Assembly: GCF_004519545.1 (NCBI RefSeq)
Contig: NZ_SDKM01000002.1
Location: forward strand, 1 to 64,000
Direction of reading: 5' to 3'
Source: Nocardioides guangzhouensis
Lineage (GTDB): Bacteria > Actinomycetota > Actinomycetes > Propionibacteriales > Nocardioidaceae
Length of the DNA stretch: 64,000 nucleotides
Both the position numbers and the translations under genes were made by a program. Below are positions 16,498 to 25,269 of the stretch, piece by piece. A model generated the notes under the pieces. The model was given only the letters and a program-made list of their open reading frames with translations. It did not search any database and was not told the origin of the DNA. The stretch's first letter is position 1; each line of letters begins with the position of its first letter.

Positions 16498-18207
16498 CTA
16501 GCGGGTGATTGCCCGGCAGTCGCGGGGAACCGCGTCGAAACGCCGGGCCGAGCGGCAGGCAAGGAACTCCCGCAGCTTCCCGCGGAGCCGGCGTACGTCG
16601 GCCTGCTCGGAGCTCCGGCGGAAGGTGTTGGTCTTCTCGAAGCCCGCGTCGCGGTAGTCGTAGTACTCCCAGGCGTACTTCGCGTGCCGCCACCGGTTGT
16701 CGAGGTCGAGCCGGACCAGCAGCCCGTCGCGGTCGCGGACGGCGACGTACGACGGGATCCGGTCCATGGTGCCGCCGGCGAAGGAACGGTCGGGGTCGGT
16801 GCCGCCGAGCGACTTCGCCCACGTGTGCTCGAAGAACGCGTAGCGGTGCCGGACCAGCGCCGGGTCGGTGAGGGTCGGGGCGAACGACCGGCCCGAGCGG
16901 TACGCCGGCGTCGCCACCCCGGCGAGGTCCTCGACGGTGGCGGCCAGGTCGATGTTGGACACCACCTCCTCGCGGGTGCCGGGCACGACTCCGGGGCCTG
17001 TGACCACGAGCGGCACCCGGACGTCGCTGTCGTAGGGCAGCCCCTTGCCCTTGCCCATCCCGTGCTGGCCGAGGTGGAAGCCGTTGTCGGAGCTGAGCAC
17101 CACGTAGGTGTTCGGGCCGGTGGCACGCAGGATCCGGCCGACCATCCGGTCGACGGACTGCGCCATGCGCGCGCGGTTGCGGCGCGAGGTGGTGGCGGTC
17201 CGCCGGCCGACCCGGTCCCGGGCGGGACGCCACGACGGTGCGCGACCCCCGCTGCTCCAGAAGGGTCGGTTGTCGCCGATCCGGTCGCCGAAACCGGGCA
17301 GCCCGGAGACTCCGAGCGTGCGGCAGGCAGTCGGGCCGCAGTTTCCTCCCGGCCGCCGGGACGACGGGCGGTCGGCGAAGGCCGGCGGGAACAGCGGGTC
17401 GCCCCGCCAGGCCCGCTTGCCGACACTGTTGTGCGTGGCGTACGGCGCGACCTGGAGGAAGTACGGCGCCCGGTCGTCCTCGTGCCGGCGGATGAAGTCG
17501 AGCGCGGTCCGCCCGATCACGGTGCCGGCGTACGTGGTGTCCTTGGTCGCGCGCGAGGCGCCGGCCCGCGGGACGCCGAAGCGCTGGACCCGGCCGTCGC
17601 GACGCAGCATCTGGAATCCCCAGCCCTTGTACGCCGAGGCGAACACCGGTCGCCACTCCGACCAGCCGGGCGGCCGGACCGCGCGGGTGCCCGGCTTCGG
17701 CGGGTTGTAGAGGTTGAGGAACTTGCCGACGTACCCGGTCGTGTAGCCGCCCCGCTTCAGCTTCACGCTGAAGCTGCGCTCGCCGTTGCGGTAGGCCCTG
17801 AACGCGTTCCACCCGCCCAGCGGCCCGGGGCCCGCGCTGGTGTTGGGGGTGTTGAGCAGCACCCCGGTCTGGTGCGGGTACTGCCCGGTGAGCAGGCTCG
17901 ACCGGGACACGCAGCACAGCGAGTCGACGACGTAGGAGTTGCGGTACGACGCGCCGTGGGCGGCCATCCGCCGGCCGTTGCGCATCGACGCCCACAGGTC
18001 CATGGAGAAGTCGTCCATGAGCACCAGCACGATGTTCGGTCGGCCCGCGGCCACGGCCTTCGCCGGAACGGGCGCGGCGGCCGCGGCGGACCCGGCCGTG
18101 CCGGGGATCCCGCGCGGGCTGGCGGTGGAGCCGGCGGGCCCGGCGAGCACGGCGACGGCGGCCAGGACGGCGACCAGGCCGGTGAGCGCGCGCAGGCGGA
18201 CAGACAT
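16498..18207 (-). CDS. Exported sulfatase-family protein 1
   Basis: A 569-residue alkaline-phosphatase/sulfatase-superfamily enzyme with a Sec signal peptide (about 1-28, cleavage near AGPAGS). Metal ligands are seen at MDDFS (65-66) and in SDNGFHLGQHGMGKGK. The active-site motif is C98-C-V-S-R102, where type I sulfatases have Cys-x-Pro-x-Arg with the first Cys made into formylglycine; the Pro is Val here. ATG 18207 opens the signal peptide behind GGAGGAGAGGG. It is the last of three tandem paralogues. The sulfated substrate is unknown. Confidence 0.88.
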   Translation of the reverse strand: MSVRLRALTGLVAVLAAVAVLAGPAGSTASPRGIPGTAGSAAAAAPVPAKAVAAGRPNIVLVLMDDFSMDLWASMRNGRRMAAHGASYRNSYVVDSLCCVSRSSLLTGQYPHQTGVLLNTPNTSAGPGPLGGWNAFRAYRNGERSFSVKLKRGGYTTGYVGKFLNLYNPPKPGTRAVRPPGWSEWRPVFASAYKGWGFQMLRRDGRVQRFGVPRAGASRATKDTTYAGTVIGRTALDFIRRHEDDRAPYFLQVAPYATHNSVGKRAWRGDPLFPPAFADRPSSRRPGGNCGPTACRTLGVSGLPGFGDRIGDNRPFWSSGGRAPSWRPARDRVGRRTATTSRRNRARMAQSVDRMVGRILRATGPNTYVVLSSDNGFHLGQHGMGKGKGLPYDSDVRVPLVVTGPGVVPGTREEVVSNIDLAATVEDLAGVATPAYRSGRSFAPTLTDPALVRHRYAFFEHTWAKSLGGTDPDRSFAGGTMDRIPSYVAVRDRDGLLVRLDLDNRWRHAKYAWEYYDYRDAGFEKTNTFRRSSEQADVRRLRGKLREFLACRSARRFDAVPRDCRAITR

Positions 18208-18278
18208 GGATGACCCTCTCCTCCCCTCCGCGGGTGAGAGGGTCATGAAGCCGATGCAGGACAGGCGATCGGGCGAGA

Positions 18279-20075
18279 TCACCTCGTCAGGCCCCGACAG
18301 CTCGCGGGGAGACCCTGGTCACGCACCGCGTCCTGGCAGGCGACGTAGGCCTGGAGCCGCCGGGTCAGTCGCTGCACGAGGCCGCGCTTGGCCGGGTCGG
18401 CGTAGGAGTTGGTCCGCTCGTAGGACGCGTCTCGGTAGTCGTACAGCTCCCACGCGTAGTCCGTGCCCTCCCACGACAGGTCCAGGTCCAGCCGGACCAG
18501 CAGGGCGTCGCGCGACCGGACGGCGACGTACGACGGGATCAGGTCGAGGGTGCCTCCGGAGTACGGCCGGTCGGGGTCGGCGCCCAGCGACGGCGCGAAG
18601 GTGTGCTCGACGAACGTGAACCGGCGGCGGTCGAGCCCCGGGTCGGCGAACGTGGGCACCAGCGAGGTGCCGGCCCGGTAGGCCGGGGACTGCAGCCCTG
18701 CCAGGTCCTCGAAGGTCGGTGCGAGGTCGATGTTGGCGACCATCTCGGCGCGGGAGCCGGGGGCCACGTCGGGGCCGGTGACCAGGAGCGGCACGTGCAC
18801 GTCGGCGTCGTACGGCGTGCCCTTGCCGCGGCCGAGGCCGTACTGGCCGAGGTGGAAGCCGTTGTCGGACGTGAGCACCACGTAGGTGTTCGGGCCGACG
18901 GTGCGCAGGATGCGCTGCACGGTCCGGTCGATCGACTGCACCATGCGGGCGCGGTTGCGCAGCCCGGACTCGGCGTCGGCGACGGACAGCTCGACGTCGG
19001 GCCGCCAGTCGGGGGCCACCCTGCCGTCGGCGTAGCGGGGCGCGTTGTCGGCCTGGTCGTCGCCGTAGCCCGTGAGGCGGTCGACGCCGAGCCGGTCGCA
19101 GCGGACCCGGCCGCAGTCGCCGCGCACCTTCCTGCCGCCGGGCCGGTCCCGGAAGGCCGGCGGGAACAGGGGGTCGCCCGGGTAGGCGCCGGCCGCGGTG
19201 GTCCGGCTGTGCGGGGCGTACGGCGCCACCTCGAGGAAGTACGGCGCGTCGCCGCCCTCGTGGGTCCGGATGAAGTCGAGGGCCAGGTCGCCGGTGACCG
19301 TGCCGGCGTACGCAGCGTCCTTCTCGGCGTCGCTCGCCCAGGCCGGCGGCTGCGCGTGCCACTCGCCCTCGAGACGACCGTCGACGACCCGGGTGCTCCG
19401 GAAGCCCCAGCCGGAGTAGGCCTGCCCGAACAGCACGTTCCACTGGTCCCAGCCGGGCGGCACCGGGGGCAGCACGCCGTTGGTCGCTTCGTACTGGTTG
19501 AGGAACTTGCCCACGAAGCCGGTCCGGTAGCCGCGCTGCTGCAGCCGGACCGGGAAGCTGCGGGCCTCGTTGCCGTAGGCCGCGAACGCCTCCCAGCCGC
19601 CGATCGGGCCGTACGGGTTGGGGGTGTTGGCGGTGTTGGTCAGCACCCCGGTCTGGTGGGGGTACTGCCCGGTGAGCAGGCTCGAGCGCGAGACGCAGCA
19701 CAGCGAGTCGACGACGTAGGCCTGGTCGTAGGTGGCGCCCCGGCGCCGCATCGCCTCGGCGGACCGCATCGTGTCGACGAGGTCGAGCGAGAAGTCGTCC
19801 ATGAGGACCAGCACGATGTTCGGTGGCCGTCGCAGCACGGGCCGGGTGCCCACCGGCATCGGCGCCGGCTTCGCCGGAGCCGCGGCCTCGCCGCCCACGG
19901 CCCCGTCGACCGCCCCGACCGATCCATCGCCGGCCCCCTCGCTCACCCCGGTCACGGGGCCGTCGCCGCGCACCGCCCCGCTCTCGCGCAGGCCGGCCAC
20001 GGCGAACCCGGCAACCGCCAGCACCGCCAGCAGCACCGCGGCCACCAGAGCCGGGTTGGTCCCCCGAGCGCGCAC
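18279..20075 (-). CDS. Exported sulfatase-family protein 2
   Basis: A 598-residue paralogue of its neighbours, anchored by an N-terminal helix (about 10-29, LVAAVLLAVLAVAGFAVAGL) without a clear cleavage site. A low-complexity Gly/Ala/Pro linker (about 30-80) then leads to the sulfatase domain. It has MDDFS, C126-C-V-S-R130, GYRTGFVGKF and SDNGFHLGQYGLGRGK. The GTG start at 20075 follows GGGAGG by five bases and is preferred over a longer form. It sits 71 bp upstream of sulfatase 1, and co-transcription is likely. Confidence 0.88.
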   Translation of the reverse strand: MRARGTNPALVAAVLLAVLAVAGFAVAGLRESGAVRGDGPVTGVSEGAGDGSVGAVDGAVGGEAAAPAKPAPMPVGTRPVLRRPPNIVLVLMDDFSLDLVDTMRSAEAMRRRGATYDQAYVVDSLCCVSRSSLLTGQYPHQTGVLTNTANTPNPYGPIGGWEAFAAYGNEARSFPVRLQQRGYRTGFVGKFLNQYEATNGVLPPVPPGWDQWNVLFGQAYSGWGFRSTRVVDGRLEGEWHAQPPAWASDAEKDAAYAGTVTGDLALDFIRTHEGGDAPYFLEVAPYAPHSRTTAAGAYPGDPLFPPAFRDRPGGRKVRGDCGRVRCDRLGVDRLTGYGDDQADNAPRYADGRVAPDWRPDVELSVADAESGLRNRARMVQSIDRTVQRILRTVGPNTYVVLTSDNGFHLGQYGLGRGKGTPYDADVHVPLLVTGPDVAPGSRAEMVANIDLAPTFEDLAGLQSPAYRAGTSLVPTFADPGLDRRRFTFVEHTFAPSLGADPDRPYSGGTLDLIPSYVAVRSRDALLVRLDLDLSWEGTDYAWELYDYRDASYERTNSYADPAKRGLVQRLTRRLQAYVACQDAVRDQGLPASCRGLTR

Positions 20076-20204
20076 CGCTTCCTCCCACGAGCACGTGCCT
20101 CCCGGCACCCGAAATCCGTCTGCCCTAGTGACGCCGACGAGGCCCGTCCGGTTGCGCGGAACACGCAGAGTCGTGCGGAAATGACCCGTGCGGGCTACCC
20201 CGGT

Positions 20205-21968
20205 TCACGACCCGGTCAGCCGCTCCCCGCCCAGCGCCGCGCAGCGCGCCGGGAGCGCCGCGCCGCGGGGGTGCCGCGCGGCCCGGTCGCGGCACCAGAC
20301 GAAGCGCGCGAGCAGGTGCCTGAGCCGGGTCACCTCGGCCGCGTGCCGGGGATCGGCGAAGGCGTTCGTCCGCTCGAAGCGCGAGGCCCGGTAGTCGTAG
20401 TACTCCCAGGCGACGTCGGTCCCCTCCCACGAGTCGTCGAGGTCGAGGCGGACCAGCAGCGCGTGCCGGGTCCGGACCGCGACGTACGACGGGACCGCGT
20501 CGTTCTCGCGACCGGAGTACCACCGGTCCGGGTCGAACCCGAGCGAGGGCGCCCACGTGTGCTCGACGAACACGTGGTCGCGCCGGTCGAGGCCGGGGTC
20601 GGTGAACGTGGGCACCAGGGAGACCCCCGCCCGGTACGGCGCAGGCCTCAGGCCGGCCAGGTCCTCGACGGTCGAGGCGAGGTCGATGTTGCTGGTCATC
20701 TCGGTCCGCGGTCCGGGCACCACCCCTGGTCCGGTGACGAGGAGCGGCACGCGGATGTCCGGGTCGTACGGCGTGCTCTTGCCGCGCCCCAGGCCGTACT
20801 GCCCGAGGTGGAAGCCGTTGTCGGAGGTGAGCATCACGAAGGTGTCCGGCCCGACCGCGCGCAGGATCCGGGCCATCATCCGGTCGACGGACTGCACCAT
20901 CCGGGCCCGTCCCCGCAGGGAGCGCACGGCGTCGTCGGCGCCGAGCCCGATCCCCGGCCGCCAGTCCGGTGCCGGACTGCCGTCGGCACGCAGCGGCATG
21001 TTGTCGGACTGGTCGTCGTGGAACCCGACCAGCCGGTCGACGCGCAGCCGATCGCACCGGATCCGCCCGCAGTTGCCCTCGGGGCGACCGCGCCCCGGCC
21101 GGTCCCGGAAGGCCGGCGGGAACAGCGTGTCACCCGGGTAGGTGCGTGCCATGCCCGGGGTCATGCTGTGCGGGGCGTACGGCGCCACCTCGAGGAAGTA
21201 GGGCGCCTTGTCGTCGCGGTGCTCGCGGATGAACCCGAGCGCCCCCCGCTCGGTCACGGTGCCGGCGTACGCCGCGTCCTTCTCGGCGTCGCTGGCGTCG
21301 GCAGGTGGTGCCGGGTGGTCCACCAGCACCACGCGGCCGTCCTCGATCCGGGTGCTCTGGAAGTTCCACCCGGCGTACGCGGAGCCGAACATCACCTGCC
21401 AGTCGTCCCATCCGGGCGGGACCCGGGGCAGGCTCCGGCCGACCGGTCGGTACTGGTTGATGAACTTGCCGACCAGGCCCGTGGTGTAGCCGATCCGCTG
21501 CAGACGGACCGGGAAGCTGCGCGCCGCGTTCCCGTAGGCCTGGAACGCCGCCCAGCCACCGATCGGCCCGTACGGGTTGGGCATGTTCCCGGTGTTGGTG
21601 CGCACGCCGGTCTGGAAGGGGTACTGGCCGGTGAGCAGGCTGGTGCGTGAGACGCAGCAGAGGGAGTCGACGACGAACGCGTTCTCGTACGACGCTCCCT
21701 TCCGTCGCATCGCTGCCGCGGACCGCATCGTGTCGAGCAGGTCCAGCGAGAAGTCGTCCATCACCACGAGCACGATGCTCGGGCGCCGCGCCCGCGGGCG
21801 CTCGCCGTCGTTGGGGCCCGGCGCGATGACCCGGTCGGGCGACCTGGTGGCCCGGCGGTCCACCACGACCACGCTGTCGTCCTCACCACCCCCGGGACGG
21901 CACGCCGCGAGCGCGGTGGCCCCGACCACGAGGACCATCGCGAGCGTCAGAGGAACCCGAGCGCGCAC
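20205..21968 (-). CDS. Sulfatase-family lipoprotein (paralogue 3)
   Basis: A 587-residue enzyme with a lipoprotein signal, ALAAC with lipidated Cys23, so it is tethered to the outer face of the membrane. It has DDFS (71-74), the active-site motif C104-C-V-S-R108, GYTTGLVGKF and SDNGFHLGQYGLGRGK. The GTG start at 21968 follows GGGGGAGA and gives a proper signal peptide. It is first in the run of three sulfatase genes. The three differ in anchoring (lipid, helix, cleaved signal) but share all core motifs, so they probably arose by duplication. Confidence 0.88.
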   Translation of the reverse strand: MRARVPLTLAMVLVVGATALAACRPGGGEDDSVVVVDRRATRSPDRVIAPGPNDGERPRARRPSIVLVVMDDFSLDLLDTMRSAAAMRRKGASYENAFVVDSLCCVSRTSLLTGQYPFQTGVRTNTGNMPNPYGPIGGWAAFQAYGNAARSFPVRLQRIGYTTGLVGKFINQYRPVGRSLPRVPPGWDDWQVMFGSAYAGWNFQSTRIEDGRVVLVDHPAPPADASDAEKDAAYAGTVTERGALGFIREHRDDKAPYFLEVAPYAPHSMTPGMARTYPGDTLFPPAFRDRPGRGRPEGNCGRIRCDRLRVDRLVGFHDDQSDNMPLRADGSPAPDWRPGIGLGADDAVRSLRGRARMVQSVDRMMARILRAVGPDTFVMLTSDNGFHLGQYGLGRGKSTPYDPDIRVPLLVTGPGVVPGPRTEMTSNIDLASTVEDLAGLRPAPYRAGVSLVPTFTDPGLDRRDHVFVEHTWAPSLGFDPDRWYSGRENDAVPSYVAVRTRHALLVRLDLDDSWEGTDVAWEYYDYRASRFERTNAFADPRHAAEVTRLRHLLARFVWCRDRAARHPRGAALPARCAALGGERLTGS

Positions 21969-22110
21969 CGTGTCTCCCCCGTCGCGCGTCCCGCCAGATC
22001 CGGCGTCGCGTGGTGGGCCGCCGACGTACTTCCATTGAGCCACCGGAAAGCGGCACTGACCACGGGTATCGGACAGAACCGCCCGACTGCGCCCCGGAAC
22101 CACCCGGAGG

Positions 22111-22126
22111 GACCACCCGGGTGGTC
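22111..22126. promoter_or_regulatory. Perfect 16-bp palindrome between phzE-like and sulfatase genes
   Basis: GACCACCCGGGTGGTC is self-complementary with no loop. It lies about 30 bp downstream of the PhzE-like stop and upstream of the sulfatase run, so it may be an operator for the sulfatases or part of a terminator. Confidence 0.35.
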
Positions 22127-22157
22127 GGCTACCGGACGACGCCGCGGAGGGACCGGC

Positions 22158-24065
22158 TCAGGTCAGCAGGTCGCGGACCAGCCCGTGGATCAGGTCGAAG
22201 CCGTTCTCGGTGAGGATCGACTCGGCGTGGAACTGGATGCCCCGGTAGTGCGAGCCCGCGACCAGGTGGATGTCCCCGGTGTCGGGGTCGGCCGCGACCC
22301 GGACGCCCGCGGGCAGGGTGGCGTCGCCGGCGCGGCCGACGAAGGTGTTGTAGAAGCCGACCCGCTCGGTGCGGCCGTCGATCGCGACCGGCGACTGGGT
22401 GCCCTGGAAGACGATGTCCTTGTAGGCAAGGGGAATCCCGAGCCGCTGGCACAGCGTCTGGTGGCCGAGGCAGACCGCGAGGAACGGCTGGCCCGAGGCC
22501 AGAAGCTCGTCGACGGCGCCGCGGAACGCCGCGATCTTCGGGTGATCGCCCTCCCGCGGGTCTCCCGGCCCGGGGCCGACGATCACCAGGTCGTGCCCGT
22601 CGAGGGCGCCCGGCCGCCAGTCCTCGTGCCGGACCACCGTCGAGGTCATGCCGAGCACCCCCAGCACGTGGCGCAGCATGTTCACGAAGTCGTCCTCGCC
22701 GTCGAGGATCACCACGGAGCGGCCGCGGAGCGCGTCGTCCGGCGCTGCCCCGCTCTGGTCGGTCAGCCAGAAGCGCGAGAGCCGCTGGTTGCGGGAGTTC
22801 AGCGCGATCAGCACGTCCTCGTCCCGGGTGAGCTCCGCGGTGCCCTCGGGCGGTCCGACCGCGGGCGGGACCAGGCCGAACGCCGACAGGATGCCGCCGG
22901 CCTTGGCGTGGGTCTCCGCGACCTCGTACGCCGGGTCGGAGTCGCGGACCAGCGTCGCGCCGGCGGTCACCTTCAGCCGCCCGTCGAGGCCGACGTCGGC
23001 GGTGCGGATCACGATCGGGCTGTCCGCGGTCGGCGCGCCGTCGGCGTCCCGGCCGAGCAGCGCCAGCGCGGCGCCGTAGTAGCCGCGGCCCTCGGACTCG
23101 TACTCCGTGATCAGCCGGCAGGCGTTCTCGACCGGCGACCCGGTGACGGTGGCGGCGTACATCGTGTCGCGCAGGACCTCGCGGACGTCGCGGGAGGTGC
23201 GGCCGGCGAGGAGGTACTCGGTGTGCACGAGGTGGGTCATCGGCTTGAGGAACGGGCCGAGCACCTGGCCGCCCTCGTGGCAGATGTCGCACATCATCTT
23301 GAGCTCCTCGTCCACGACCATGAAGAGCTCGTAGATCTCCTTCTCGTCGGCGAGGAAGTCCAGCAGCCGCCGCTTGGTGGCGGCCTGGTCGGTGGTCGAG
23401 CCTGTCGAGACCCGCGGCAGCCGGAAGGTGCCCGAGATCGGGTTCATCCGGACCGCCCCGCCGTGCACGCTGACGTGCCGCTCGGGGCTGGCGCCGACCA
23501 GGTAGCGGTCGCCGGTGGAGAAGCAATAGGTCCAGTAGGCACCGCGCTCGCGCTCCAGCAGCCGGCGCAGCACGGTCAGCGCCCGGTCGGCGTCCCAGTC
23601 GGCGACGGTGGCACGGTAGTTGCGGGCGACCACCAGGTTCGCGCCCTCGCCGTTGCCGATCTCGTCGCGGATGATCGCCTCGACCACGTCGGCGTACGCC
23701 GCGTCGTCGGTCTCGAAGCCGCCCTCGTCGTCGAAGGTGAGCGGGACGTCGGGCAGCGCCGCCACCAGCTCGGCGTACGGGACCTCCGCCTCGGTGGCGA
23801 TGTCGACGACCACCAGCGGGGTGCCGTCGTCGTGGGCGGCGAACCCGCGCTCGCGCACCTGCCGGAACGGCACCGCCACCAGCCGGTCGAAGCGTCTGCC
23901 GGGTGGCGGCGGGCCCTCCTCGAGCGGCACGTCGAGCACGCTCGCGACCTCGCTCCGGGTGCCGCCGACCAGGGTCACGGTGTCGCTGTCGCGGAGCCGG
24001 ATGACCGCCCACGCCTCGCACGCCCGCACCTCGGCGAGGGCAGTGGCGGCGTCGGTGCTGGACAT
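22158..24065 (-). CDS. PhzE-like fused anthranilate/aminodeoxyisochorismate synthase
   Basis: A 635-residue fusion of a chorismate-utilising domain (about 1-430) and a glutamine amidotransferase domain (about 440-635). MNPISGT, YMVVDEELKMM-like FMVVDEELKMMCD, TGSPVENACR and GATLVRDSDPAYEVAET match PhzE rather than TrpE. The amidotransferase has AVCLGHQ and FHAES. PhzE makes 2-amino-2-deoxyisochorismate; some homologues make anthranilate. No other phenazine genes are nearby. A short repeat-like insertion lies in the coding region at 23391-23412. The start has TAGCGT six bases upstream and is probably leaderless. Confidence 0.85.
   Translation of the reverse strand: MSSTDAATALAEVRACEAWAVIRLRDSDTVTLVGGTRSEVASVLDVPLEEGPPPPGRRFDRLVAVPFRQVRERGFAAHDDGTPLVVVDIATEAEVPYAELVAALPDVPLTFDDEGGFETDDAAYADVVEAIIRDEIGNGEGANLVVARNYRATVADWDADRALTVLRRLLERERGAYWTYCFSTGDRYLVGASPERHVSVHGGAVRMNPISGTFRLPRVSTGSTTDQAATKRRLLDFLADEKEIYELFMVVDEELKMMCDICHEGGQVLGPFLKPMTHLVHTEYLLAGRTSRDVREVLRDTMYAATVTGSPVENACRLITEYESEGRGYYGAALALLGRDADGAPTADSPIVIRTADVGLDGRLKVTAGATLVRDSDPAYEVAETHAKAGGILSAFGLVPPAVGPPEGTAELTRDEDVLIALNSRNQRLSRFWLTDQSGAAPDDALRGRSVVILDGEDDFVNMLRHVLGVLGMTSTVVRHEDWRPGALDGHDLVIVGPGPGDPREGDHPKIAAFRGAVDELLASGQPFLAVCLGHQTLCQRLGIPLAYKDIVFQGTQSPVAIDGRTERVGFYNTFVGRAGDATLPAGVRVAADPDTGDIHLVAGSHYRGIQFHAESILTENGFDLIHGLVRDLLT
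23391..23412. repeat. Palindromic repeat-like insertion inside the phzE-like gene
   Basis: GTCGAGCCTGTCGAGAC forms the core of an imperfect palindrome resembling a dispersed actinobacterial repeat I recall. It encodes part of the run VSTGSTTDQ, which is extra relative to remembered PhzE sequences after the PISGT motif. No search was run. Confidence 0.4.
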
Positions 24066-24071
24066 GCGCGC

Positions 24072-24077
24072 ACGCTA
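24072..24077 (-). promoter_or_regulatory. -10 box of the leaderless phzE-like gene
   Basis: TAGCGT on the minus strand, six bases before ATG 24065. Confidence 0.5.
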
Positions 24078-24107
24078 CCAACGGGGACCCGCCGGGCCGG
24101 GCGGGTC

Positions 24108-25121
24108 TCAGCCGGCGACGGAGAGCCCGGCCGGGGCGGCCGCGACCGGGGTGCACGGCAGGGTCGTGGTGACCGTGGTGCCGGCCCCCTCCTCGGAGGC
24201 GATGGCGATCCGGCCGTCGTGGTGGGTGACGATCGCCTGGGCGATCACGAGCCCGAGGCCGGTGCCCTGGATGGCCTCGTCGTAGGCCACCGACGAGCGC
24301 CAGAACCGGGTGAAGACGTGCTCCTGCTCGTGCGCCAGGATGCCGATGCCGGTGTCGCTGACCACCACCTCGGCGTGCGGGCCGCGGACCTCGAGACGGA
24401 TCTCGACCCGGCCGCCGTCCCGGGTGAACTTGACCGCGTTGGAGAGCAGGTTGAGCAGCGCCCGCTCGAGCTGGTCCGGGTCGCAGTCGTGCGGGACCGG
24501 CTGGTCCGGGACCTTCAGGGACACCTCGAGGGTGCGGCCCTCGACCAGCGGCCGTGCGGCGTCGTACGCCCGGCGCACGACCGCGCAGAGGTCGGTCGGC
24601 ACCCGGGTGATCGTCATCCGGCGGGCTTCGATCTCGGAGAGCATGAGCAGGTCCTCGACCAGCAGGTGCAGCCGGCGGGCGTTGCGCTGGACGCGGCCGA
24701 GCAGGTCGAGCTGGCCGTCGGTCAGCTCGCCGGCGACGCCGTCCTCGAGCAGCTCGAGGTAGCCGACCATGCTGGTGATCGGCGTGCGCAGCTCATGGCC
24801 GACGGTGGCCACGAAGTCGCCCTTGACCCGCTCGAGCTCGCGGAGCCGGTCGACCGCCGACCGCTCGTGATCGAGGGCCGCGACCAGCGCCCGGTGGGTG
24901 GCCTCCCGCTGGCGCGTGTCCTCGGCGACCCGTGACGCCGTCTGGCGCTGGTGGACGACGACGACCGCGAGCCCGGTCACCAGCCCGGCCGCCGGCCACA
25001 CCAGCGGCTGCTCGTCGACCACGTGCAGCACGAACAGCGCGGCCCACGCGGTGGCGAAGAGCAGCACGAGGAGGAGCACCACCCGGTGCCGACCTGCCCA
25101 GCTGGCCGCAGCTGCGAACAT
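24108..25121 (-). CDS. Orphan sensor histidine kinase
   Basis: A 337-residue kinase with two adjacent membrane helices at the N-terminus (about 12-32 and 40-60) and almost no external loop. A coiled linker leads to HisKA (GDFVATVGHELRTPITSMVGYLE) and HATPase domains (LLNLLSNAVKF, VSDTGIGI, GTGLGLVIA). The absence of an external sensor suggests that it reads a membrane or cytoplasmic signal. No response regulator is adjacent. AAGGA precedes ATG 25121. Confidence 0.92.
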   Translation of the reverse strand: MFAAAASWAGRHRVVLLLVLLFATAWAALFVLHVVDEQPLVWPAAGLVTGLAVVVVHQRQTASRVAEDTRQREATHRALVAALDHERSAVDRLRELERVKGDFVATVGHELRTPITSMVGYLELLEDGVAGELTDGQLDLLGRVQRNARRLHLLVEDLLMLSEIEARRMTITRVPTDLCAVVRRAYDAARPLVEGRTLEVSLKVPDQPVPHDCDPDQLERALLNLLSNAVKFTRDGGRVEIRLEVRGPHAEVVVSDTGIGILAHEQEHVFTRFWRSSVAYDEAIQGTGLGLVIAQAIVTHHDGRIAIASEEGAGTTVTTTLPCTPVAAAPAGLSVAG

Positions 25122-25177
25122 CGCCCCGTCCTTCCGCGTCCGTGCGTGGTGCGACCGGACCAGTATCCGCGCGGCGT

Positions 25178-25194
25178 CCCCGGTGCCGCCGGGG
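25178..25194 (-). terminator. Hairpin between ribA and the histidine kinase gene
   Basis: CCCCGG, loop TGCCG, CCGGGG: six perfect pairs 76 nt after the ribA stop in the direction of transcription. There is no U-run, as is common in this group. Confidence 0.4.
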
Positions 25195-25269
25195 ATTGGC
25201 AGAACTGTGGCTGAGCGTTTACCGACGCGGAGCAATGCCACTGCGCCGTACGACGTCAGCCGCGCAACG

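Noticed and set aside
20205..22103. N-terminally longer form of sulfatase 3
   Set aside because: The extra 45 residues precede a complete lipoprotein signal peptide that has its own Shine-Dalgarno and GTG start at 21968.
22158..24065. Start of a phenazine gene cluster
   Set aside because: No phzA/B/C/D/F/G-type genes lie on either side; only the PhzE-like gene is present.
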